NCBI RefSeq assembly: GCF_000720175.1
Contig: NZ_JOIX01000008.1
Span: 1 to 64,000 of the forward strand
Reading direction: 5' to 3'
Source: Streptomyces sp. NRRL S-337
Lineage (GTDB): Bacteria > Actinomycetota > Actinomycetes > Streptomycetales > Streptomycetaceae
Length of the DNA stretch: 64,000 nt
Position numbers and translations under genes: made by a program. Within the stretch, counting starts at the first letter, position 1; every line of letters starts with the position of its first letter. Under the pieces are notes generated by a model. It ran no database searches and was not told where the DNA came from. It saw only the letters and a program-made list of their open reading frames with translations. Positions 58,623-64,000 of the stretch are shown here, piece by piece.

Positions 58623-59431
58623 GATGCCTCCATTAGCTCGCGAATCAGGTCGGTGGACGCTTCGCGGGAGAGCGCTGACGCCCTGAGGGCATCGTAGGAC
58701 CGTGACAAGTGCCTTACGGTGGCGGGATCTTCGATCACGGTTCCGGAGCGCAGGCCTTCCGTAAAGAGGACGTTTCCGCCGCCGGGCATCGTCAGTATCG
58801 ACAGCGAACCGTCCAACAGCTCCGGCGCATTTGCACTGAATGGGAGCACTTGCAGGACCGTGGTGGGCTGGCTGCCGTACCACAGCAGAGCCGCGAGCTG
58901 GTCTCGCCTGACCTTTGGCCCGCCGACGTTGCGCCGGAGCACCGACTCGCAGACAACGACGGAAAGGTCCGGCGGGGAACTGCCGCGCAGGATGTCTTGT
59001 CGCGCAAGTCGGGAGCCCACCTTGTGCACCAGCTCCCGCTCGGTGGCCCTCGGGTCAGCAGCTCTGAACTGTGCTCGCGCATAGGCGGCCGTCTGAAGCA
59101 GCCCGGGGACCAGCGTCGGGGACCACTCAGCGATGGCTCTCGCCCGCGGCTCCAGAATGATCCGCCGTCGCGAGTGCTCCGCATAGGTCCCCGCGGCGAT
59201 CTGCTCGTAAAGCCGCTTGAACAGCCCGTCCGTCGAGAAGACCTGGTCCAGCAGCGGCGGCAGGTCCGGCGGGATCGGTCCCTCGCAGATCTCCACCCGG
59301 CTGATCGTGGACTTGGACACCCGGACCATGCGGGCCAACTGTGTCTGATTCAACCGCCGTTCCGGGAACAGCTCACGGGCGCTGCGACACTCCTCCGCGA
59401 AGCGCTGCCGGGGGTCCTGCTCGTCATCCAT
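58619..59431 (-). CDS. XRE-family regulator (DUF5753 type)
   Basis: A 270-residue regulator. Helix-turn-helix at ~23-58 (LNQTQLARMVRVSKSTISRV). DUF5753 contains LVPGLLQTAAYARAQFRA and VVVCESVLRRNVGG. ATG at 59431 with GGGGGAG. A perfect palindrome 11 nt upstream is a probable operator. Divergent from the peptide/methyltransferase operon, which it may control. Confidence 0.92.
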   Translation of the reverse strand: MDDEQDPRQRFAEECRSARELFPERRLNQTQLARMVRVSKSTISRVEICEGPIPPDLPPLLDQVFSTDGLFKRLYEQIAAGTYAEHSRRRIILEPRARAIAEWSPTLVPGLLQTAAYARAQFRAADPRATERELVHKVGSRLARQDILRGSSPPDLSVVVCESVLRRNVGGPKVRRDQLAALLWYGSQPTTVLQVLPFSANAPELLDGSLSILTMPGGGNVLFTEGLRSGTVIEDPATVRHLSRSYDALRASALSREASTDLIRELMEAS

Positions 59432-59441
59432 GACTCCCCCT

Positions 59442-59457
59442 GACCAGGGTCCTGGTC
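59442..59457. promoter_or_regulatory. Palindrome GACCAGG-GT-CCTGGTC upstream of XRE
   Basis: A perfect 7-bp inverted repeat with a 2-nt centre, 10 nt from the XRE start in the 174-nt divergent gap. Likely autoregulatory site; it may also affect the plus-strand operon. Confidence 0.45.
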
Positions 59458-59605
59458 GTAACCGACTCACCGGCCTCCGCACAGGTCAGTAACACGTACA
59501 TACCCCTCCCTGACCAACACCCAGGTTGGGCGTCGAAATCCCTTCCACGGTACCGACCTTCACCCCATTCTGGTGACCGAACGGCAACACAGAGTGAGGA
59601 TTCGG

Positions 59606-59803
59606 ATGGTGGAGCACACCGACGTCGGGCCCATTGCCCCGGCCGTCCCGGAGTTGGAACCCGTACCCGTCTCGGCCTGCGACGTCTGCCAGACGCTGGC
59701 AGAGGAGCGCGAGCAGGCCCGTACCCAGGGCCGTCGCCTGGCTGTCCGGAGCTGCAACGCGGTGATCGCGGGGCACCCGCACGGAAAGACGCGCCGGACG
59801 TGA
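59606..59803 (+). CDS. Small Cys/His protein 1 of tandem pair
   Basis: A 65-residue protein with C-x2-C, 21 residues, C, six residues and His-Pro-His (ACDVCQTL ... SCNAVIAGHPH). These can form a zinc site. An acidic/Pro-rich N-terminus precedes it. ATG at 59606 follows GTGAGGA at 5 nt; a GTG 33 nt upstream has no ribosome site. Overlaps the next gene as GTGA. Paralogous to that gene. Function unknown. Confidence 0.7.
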   Translation: MVEHTDVGPIAPAVPELEPVPVSACDVCQTLAEEREQARTQGRRLAVRSCNAVIAGHPHGKTRRT

Positions 59804-59982
59804 CCGCGGCAGAGACCGGACCGGCCGGCTGTGCCACCTGCACCGAGTTACTCCGGGCAGCCGCAGCGGCGGAACGGGCGGGCGACTTCTCCAAGGCCGT
59901 GGACTGCCGCGTACTGCTCCGGCGTCATCCGCATCACCACCACAACCGACCGACAACCAGCACCTCAGGAGGGACACCATGA
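59800..59982 (+). CDS. Small Cys/His protein 2 of tandem pair
   Basis: A 60-residue protein with the same C-x2-C-x21-C-x6-HPH spacing as its neighbour (GCATCTELL ... DCRVLLRRHPH), then extra His and a Thr/Ser tail. GTG at 59800 overlaps the upstream stop, and its stop overlaps the next ATG (ATGA). Probably a zinc-binding helper or regulator of this operon. No family recognised. Confidence 0.7.
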   Translation: MTAAETGPAGCATCTELLRAAAAAERAGDFSKAVDCRVLLRRHPHHHHNRPTTSTSGGTP

Positions 59983-60107
59983 CGGAGATGACCGTGCACA
60001 ACGGTGGCGACAAGCTGCCGGGGAAGCCCTACCCCGGCCCCCACGAACCGCCCACCCCCGACGGCGGTCCCGGTGTGCCCAACCCGCCCAAGGCCGGTGA
60101 CCGTTGA
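59979..60107 (+). CDS. 42-residue Pro/Gly-rich peptide, RiPP precursor candidate
   Basis: ATG at 59979 with a strong AGGAGGG 5 nt upstream. The peptide is 42 residues, about 45% Pro plus Gly, with no Cys. The C-terminal half contains a single Asp-Gly site (PPTPD28-G29-GPGV), the preferred dipeptide for aspartimide formation; Asn8-Gly9 lies near the N-terminus. It overlaps the PIMT-like methyltransferase start (TTGA). Adjacent, coupled and shaped for Asp modification, it is the likely substrate of that enzyme. Confidence 0.7.
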   Translation: MTEMTVHNGGDKLPGKPYPGPHEPPTPDGGPGVPNPPKAGDR

Positions 60108-61297
60108 GCACCGACCGGCCCGACGAGCGCCCCGGCCACGCCGAGCTGGGGCGTGTCCTCATGGCGGCCGGTGTGCTGACCCCTGAGTGGGCGCCCGCGT
60201 TCGCCGCCGTACCCCGTTCCGCGTTCCTCCCGGAGCTGATCTGGCCGTTCGACATGGCGGCCGGGCGGAGTGTGGCCGTGCGCAGGAGGGACGACCCGGC
60301 TGCGTGGCGGGGCTACGCGGACGACACCGACGTCCCCATCGTGACGCAGTGGGACGACGGGGAGCACTCCGGGACCGAACCGGGGGCCACGCCCACCAGC
60401 TCGGCCTCGATGCCGTCCGTGGTCTTCCGGATGCTGCGCGAACTGGATCTCCGGCCCGGGCACAAGGTGTTGGAGATCGGCACCGCCACCTGCTGGAACG
60501 CGGCCCTCATGGCGCACCGCGCCGGCCCCGGGAACGTCGTCACGGTGGAGGTGGACGAGGCCGTGGCCGCCGCGGCCCGTAGCGCGGCGGAGCGGTACGG
60601 GCTCGGGGTGCGCGTGGTGCACGGGGACGGGGCCGGCGGGTATCCCGAGGGTGCGCCGTACGACCGGGTGATCGCGACCTGTGGGGTGCGGGCCGTTCCG
60701 TACTCCTGGGTGGCGCAGTCGCGACCGGGCGGCGTCATCGTCGTGCCGTGGGGGACGCACTTCGGGAACGGGGACGCGGTGGCCCGGCTGGTCGTGGCGC
60801 CGGACGGGAAGAGCGCGGCGGGGCGGTTCGCCGGGCCGGTGGAGTTCATGAAGCTGCGGGCCCAGCGGCGGCCGGCCGTGGTCCACTCCGCGTACGTGAC
60901 GGGGAGGGTGGACGAGGGTGATGAGTCCTCCACCGACCTGCAGGAAGAGGACGTCCTGGGCGGGCAGTTCGGGCCGCAGCGGTTCGTGCTGGGGCTGCGG
61001 GTGCGGGAGTGCTGTCACGTCGTGACCGAGAAGCGCGACGGGGGCCGGCCGGTGTGGTTCTACGGGTTGGGCGGCGACCGTTCGTGGGCCTGTGTGTGGT
61101 TCCGGGAGGGGGAGGCGGCCCGCGTGTGGCAAGCCGGGCCCCGGCGGCTGTGGGACGAGGTGGCGGCGGCCCATGAGTGGTGGGTCGCCCAGGGGAGGCC
61201 GGACCACGCCCGGTTCGGGCTGACCGTGGCCGTCGAGGGGCAGCGGGTGTGGCTGGACGATCCGGAGGCCGGGCCGGTGGACTCCTGGGCGGTGTGA
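60104..61297 (+). CDS. PIMT-like O-methyltransferase (RiPP-associated type)
   Basis: A 397-residue SAM methyltransferase of the protein-L-isoaspartate type. SAM motif VLEIGTATCWNAALMAH at ~122-138, VVTVEVDEAVAA, and post-motif PYDRVIATCGVRAVPYSWV. It is far longer than housekeeping PIMT (~210-230), with a ~150-residue C-terminal extension that ends with W360-VAQ-G364-R-P366. That fits the WxxxGxP motif I recall for RiPP-associated PIMTs of lasso, graspetide, lanthipeptide and imiditide loci. TTG at 60104 overlaps the peptide stop. It probably methylates Asp28 of the peptide, giving an aspartimide (inference). Confidence 0.85.
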   Translation: MSTDRPDERPGHAELGRVLMAAGVLTPEWAPAFAAVPRSAFLPELIWPFDMAAGRSVAVRRRDDPAAWRGYADDTDVPIVTQWDDGEHSGTEPGATPTSSASMPSVVFRMLRELDLRPGHKVLEIGTATCWNAALMAHRAGPGNVVTVEVDEAVAAAARSAAERYGLGVRVVHGDGAGGYPEGAPYDRVIATCGVRAVPYSWVAQSRPGGVIVVPWGTHFGNGDAVARLVVAPDGKSAAGRFAGPVEFMKLRAQRRPAVVHSAYVTGRVDEGDESSTDLQEEDVLGGQFGPQRFVLGLRVRECCHVVTEKRDGGRPVWFYGLGGDRSWACVWFREGEAARVWQAGPRRLWDEVAAAHEWWVAQGRPDHARFGLTVAVEGQRVWLDDPEAGPVDSWAV

Positions 61298-61369
61298 GCC
61301 CGCGGTGGGCAGGACCCCGGGGGAGGCGACGACGGAAGCCGGCGCACCCGCCCTCCTCCGGCGTCGTGG

Positions 61370-61798
61370 TCAACTGCCGCCGTCCGTCGACCCTTCGAGG
61401 TTGCCGCACATGCGTTCCAGGACGTGGACGGCCGTGTGGTACTCGTCCAACGGGATGCCGGTCATGGACAGTTCACGGAAGGCGTCGACGCGCACCGCCA
61501 CCTCGTTCAGGCGCCGGCGGCCGTCGGGGGTCAGGGTGAGCCGGTCCGGCGCGGGGCGGGTCGCCCAGCCGTCGGCGAGGACGGCGTCGACGGCCTCGGT
61601 CAGCGTGGCGAGGTCGGCGTTGGCGGCGAGGACGGACCGGACCTCGGCGTCGTGGACGCCGGGGGTGTCCTGGATGACGTTGAGGACCTGCCAGGCGATC
61701 CGGGTGAGGCCGAACCCGCCCAGCATGTCGTTCATGTAGCGGGTGAGGGCCTTGTCGGTGCGGTTGAGCCAGTAACCGATCGGCTTCATGGGCTTCAT
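61370..61798 (-). CDS. MarR-family regulator
   Basis: A 142-residue winged-helix protein. The N-terminal dimerisation helix is YWLNRTDKALTRYMNDMLGG, and the DNA-binding part and wing (RPAPDRLTLTPDGRRRLNEV) follow. The recognition helix region is less canonical than in the two other MarR genes here. ATG at 61798 with GGAGGAACG; a second ATG three codons later is possible. 43 nt downstream of the NmrA-like gene. Confidence 0.83.
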   Translation of the reverse strand: MKPMKPIGYWLNRTDKALTRYMNDMLGGFGLTRIAWQVLNVIQDTPGVHDAEVRSVLAANADLATLTEAVDAVLADGWATRPAPDRLTLTPDGRRRLNEVAVRVDAFRELSMTGIPLDEYHTAVHVLERMCGNLEGSTDGGS

Positions 61799-61841
61799 GG
61801 GTGCGTTCCTCCGGTGGACCACATGGGGGGTGAGGTAGGTG

Positions 61842-62723
61842 TCACTGATGCGCAGGCGCGGTGGACAGCAGCGCGGGCCAGTCCTGGGCGGCGGCCCAGT
61901 CGGTGAAGCTGTGCCAGCCGACCTCGGGGTAGTCGCGGCGCAACCCGGCGACATCGACGTCGAGGCCCGCGGTGGTGAAGTACTCGAACATGGCCGCCAG
62001 GTCCGTCGATCGGGTCCGGACGTAGGCCAGAGGTACCTCCTGGTGGGCGACCGGGCGCCCCATGGCGGCCGCGAGGATCTCCGCCATCCCGCCGGGTGTG
62101 CGCTCGTCGGAGGCAATGTCGATGCGGTGGCCGGCGAACTCGTCACGACGCTGGAGGGTCAGCGCGGCGAAGGCGCCGATGTCCGTGGCCGGAATGAGCG
62201 TGAGCGGCCGGTCGGCAGGCATCGGCCAGCCGAAGGTGCCTTGACGCAGTCCGTCGAGGGTCCAGCCGCTGGCGTAGTTGTCCATGAACGCCGCCGGGGC
62301 GATCACCGTCCAGGGCACTCCGGCGGCACGCAGGTGCTGCTCGATCACGTGCTTGCTCTCGTAGTGCGGAATGCCGGTGCCCCGGTCGGCGTGGGCGGCG
62401 GAGGTGAACACGACGTGCCCGAGACGGGCCTCGGCCGCGGTGTCGACGAGGGCCTTGCCGTGCCGGACTTCGGTGGCGGTGTCGGTGCCGAACGGGGTGG
62501 TGACCGCGAAGAGGGAGTCCGCTCCGGCGCAGGCGGCCCGGAGCGAGGGGCGGTCGTCGAAGTCGGCGTGGCGTACGTCGGCGCCGAGGTGGCGCAGGGC
62601 GTCGGCGGCGGGTGAGTCGGGGCGGCGGGTGAGCGCGCGCACCCGGTGGCCGGCTGCCAGCAGGGCGCGGGCGGTGGCCCCGCCCTGGGCTCCGGTGGCT
62701 CCGGTGACGGCGACGGTCAGCAT
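61842..62723 (-). CDS. NmrA-like NAD(P)-binding protein (atypical SDR)
   Basis: A 293-residue NmrA/quinone-reductase-2-type protein. TGATGAQGGATARALLAAGHRVRAL at the N-terminus, FTSAAHADRG and APAAFMDNYASGW are typical. It either reduces quinones or senses NADP state. ATG at 62723 with GGAGG. Divergent from the MarR gene at 62826, which probably controls it. Confidence 0.88.
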   Translation of the reverse strand: MLTVAVTGATGAQGGATARALLAAGHRVRALTRRPDSPAADALRHLGADVRHADFDDRPSLRAACAGADSLFAVTTPFGTDTATEVRHGKALVDTAAEARLGHVVFTSAAHADRGTGIPHYESKHVIEQHLRAAGVPWTVIAPAAFMDNYASGWTLDGLRQGTFGWPMPADRPLTLIPATDIGAFAALTLQRRDEFAGHRIDIASDERTPGGMAEILAAAMGRPVAHQEVPLAYVRTRSTDLAAMFEYFTTAGLDVDVAGLRRDYPEVGWHSFTDWAAAQDWPALLSTAPAHQ

Positions 62724-62743
62724 GGATCCTCCAACAGGTAGTA

Positions 62744-62808
62744 TTGCTGCGTGGCGCATTAACTGCGCCGCGCAGAAGAATACGAGAAATTGCTGCGCCG
62801 CGCAGCGA
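62744..62808. promoter_or_regulatory. Three repeated operator-like sites between NmrA-like and MarR genes
   Basis: TTGCTGCGTGGCGCA (62744-62758), ACTGCGCCGCGCAG (62762-62775) and TTGCTGCGCCGCGCAGCGA (62790-62808) are variants of one near-palindrome (CTGCGCnGCGCAG). They fill the 102-nt divergent promoter region, as expected for a MarR autoregulator that also controls the neighbouring gene. Confidence 0.65.
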
Positions 62809-62825
62809 TTTGGAGTGTGATCCAG

Positions 62826-63305
62826 ATGACAGACCCGCATCGGGCCCGGTTGTACGAGGAGTTGTCGAGCGAGTCCCGCCGCTACCTGGCGTCCTACGTG
62901 CTGTTCAACCAAGCCCTCGCCGACCACCTCGGACTGCACCCGACCGACGTGCAGTGCCTGAGCCTGCTGACGGCGGAGCCCGGACCGCTCACCGTGAAGC
63001 AGATCGCCGAGATGACCGGCCTGACCACCGGCTCGGCCACCCGCCTGGTCGACCGGCTCGAACGTGGCGGCTACGTTGCCCGCACACCCGACCGGCAGGA
63101 CCGCCGCCGCGTTCTGGTCACCCCGGTGCCGGAGCGCATCGCCCGCGTCGCCGCGGTGTGGGACGACCTCGGCCGGAGCTGGCAGACACTCCTCGACGAG
63201 CACACCGAGGACGAGCTGGAGGTGCTCATCCGGCACATGCGGCGGGCCCACGAGCTCAGCCACGCACAGATGGGACGCCTGCGGTCCCGGCCGAAGCCGG
63301 ACTGA
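62826..63305 (+). CDS. MarR-family regulator
   Basis: A 159-residue MarR protein. LTVKQIAEMTGLTTGSATRL with VDRLERGGYVAR is the winged helix, and TPDRQDRRRVLVTPVP is the wing. ATG at 62826. The repeated operator in the divergent gap and the quinone-reductase-like target suggest control by an electrophile or phenolic compound, by analogy with related regulators. Confidence 0.92.
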   Translation: MTDPHRARLYEELSSESRRYLASYVLFNQALADHLGLHPTDVQCLSLLTAEPGPLTVKQIAEMTGLTTGSATRLVDRLERGGYVARTPDRQDRRRVLVTPVPERIARVAAVWDDLGRSWQTLLDEHTEDELEVLIRHMRRAHELSHAQMGRLRSRPKPD

Positions 63306-63402
63306 GTTCCGGAGGCGCGCCGCGCCCCGGCCGGCAACACGGCGGGGACGGGGAAAGGTCGTTGCCTTCCCTCCGCCCCCGGACGGGGATGCGTCCGTCC
63401 CG

Positions 63403-64000
63403 TCAGGCCGTCGCCGGCACCTCGCGCCGCAGACGCAGACGGACCGTCAACAGCGTGCCCGCCACGGCGAGACCGGCGGCCACCCAGAGGGCGGTGGCGT
63501 AGCCGGCGGTGAGGGCGTCGGCGCCGGTGGGGGACGCCAGGGACGTGGTGTGTTCGGCGGCGACCGCGGTGAGCACCGCGGCGCCGATCGCGTTGCCGGC
63601 CGCCATCGTCGTCTGCACCCAGCCGGACGCGCTGCCCGCGACGTCCTCGGTGAGGCCGCCGGTGCACACCACGTACAGGGACGGCAGGGCCGCGCCGAGC
63701 GCCGCGCACCACACCATGGAGGGCAGGACGAAGGCGGTCAGGAGCGGGGCGTGGGCGTCCAGGGCCAGTGCCCACCAGGCGGCCGCGGCAGCTTGGACCA
63801 GCAGGGTGGCCAGTAGCGTGCCCACCGCGCCGATCCGGGTGATCAGCCGGCCGGACAGCTGGGAGGCGACCAGGGCGGCGACGTTCGGCGGGACGAGCAG
63901 GGCCGCGGCCGGTACGGGGCCGAGGCCGCGCGCCTGCTGGAGGTAGAGGCTGGCGACGGTGAAGCCGCCGAGCAGGATCGCGCCGGCGAGGAGGTTGGCG
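63403..64000 (-). CDS. MFS exporter, C-terminal part (runs off the window)
   Basis: About 199 C-terminal residues of a DHA2-type drug exporter, open to the right edge. Visible helices include GGFTVASLYLQQARGLGPVP and SGWVQTTMAAGNAIGAA (late motif). It ends in a basic tail. Family clear; substrate unknown. Confidence 0.85.
   Translation of the reverse strand, partial: ANLLAGAILLGGFTVASLYLQQARGLGPVPAAALLVPPNVAALVASQLSGRLITRIGAVGTLLATLLVQAAAAAWWALALDAHAPLLTAFVLPSMVWCAALGAALPSLYVVCTGGLTEDVAGSASGWVQTTMAAGNAIGAAVLTAVAAEHTTSLASPTGADALTAGYATALWVAAGLAVAGTLLTVRLRLRREVPATA

Noticed and set aside
60104..61297. Housekeeping protein-repair PIMT
   Set aside because: Almost twice the usual length, a C-terminal WxxxGxP motif and translational coupling to a short peptide gene.

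Overview
The window is high-GC actinobacterial DNA and reads as a Streptomyces chromosome. GC is about 70% or more, third codon positions are nearly always G or C, GTG and TTG starts are frequent, and XRE/DUF397 pairs are present. A run of genes (ilvB, a GGDEF/EAL protein, gatC-gatA-gatB, a second GGDEF/EAL protein, ligA, a MetE-like gene) is in an order I remember from the S. coelicolor SCO549x-SCO551x region. This is from memory and was not checked.

Layout. 1-15.3 kb: the 5' part of ilvB with its attenuator leader peptide, a membrane c-di-GMP protein with a degenerate EAL domain, sugar and hydroxyacid oxidoreductases, a large LuxR-type ATPase regulator and an MMPL transporter. 15.5-22.1 kb: an exported polymorphic-toxin operon (SseB-like, WXG-like, a 1602-residue RHS protein with a JAMM-metallopeptidase-like tip, a putative immunity protein). 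22.1-27.9 kb: a GH18 chitinase behind a DasR-like site, an RsbW-like ATPase, an XRE/DUF397 pair, membrane and LLM-type proteins. 28.0-42.5 kb: housekeeping genes (gatCAB, rmdB-like, ligA, MetE-like, gdhA) mixed with MarR/MFS, SDR and LOG genes. 42.7-57.9 kb: a compact secondary-metabolite cluster. 57.9-61.3 kb: an XRE-DUF397-SLOG operon divergent from a four-gene operon ending in a short Asp-Gly-containing peptide and a PIMT-like methyltransferase. 61.3-64 kb: two MarR regulators, an NmrA-like protein and a partial MFS exporter.

How the genes work together. The 42.7-57.9 kb cluster carries its own shikimate supply (transketolase, class II DAHP synthase, EPSP synthase, chorismate synthase). 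It also has the three steps from chorismate to 3-hydroxyanthranilate (PhzE, PhzD, a DhbA-like dehydrogenase). PhzF, PhzA/B, PhzG, adenylation and PKS genes are all absent, so a phenazine is unlikely. The tailoring set is a 3-hydroxybenzoate-6-hydroxylase-like flavoprotein, an arylamine N-acetyltransferase, a small cofactor-free-oxygenase-like protein, an unusual SDR, a FabH-like enzyme and an exporter. This fits an N-acyl aminohydroquinone or epoxyquinol of the LL-C10037alpha/MM14201/abenquine type (inference). A motif CGGTACTnnGTCA recurs five times, only in the two promoter regions of this cluster as far as I read, and twice as pairs exactly 19 bp apart.

The second system of interest is at 59.6-61.3 kb. 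Two tandem zinc-knuckle-like proteins with identical Cys/His spacing precede a 42-residue Pro/Gly-rich peptide, and a PIMT homologue with a C-terminal WxxxGxP motif follows. All four genes overlap by 4 nt. This looks like a minimal aspartimide-forming (imiditide-like) RiPP locus.
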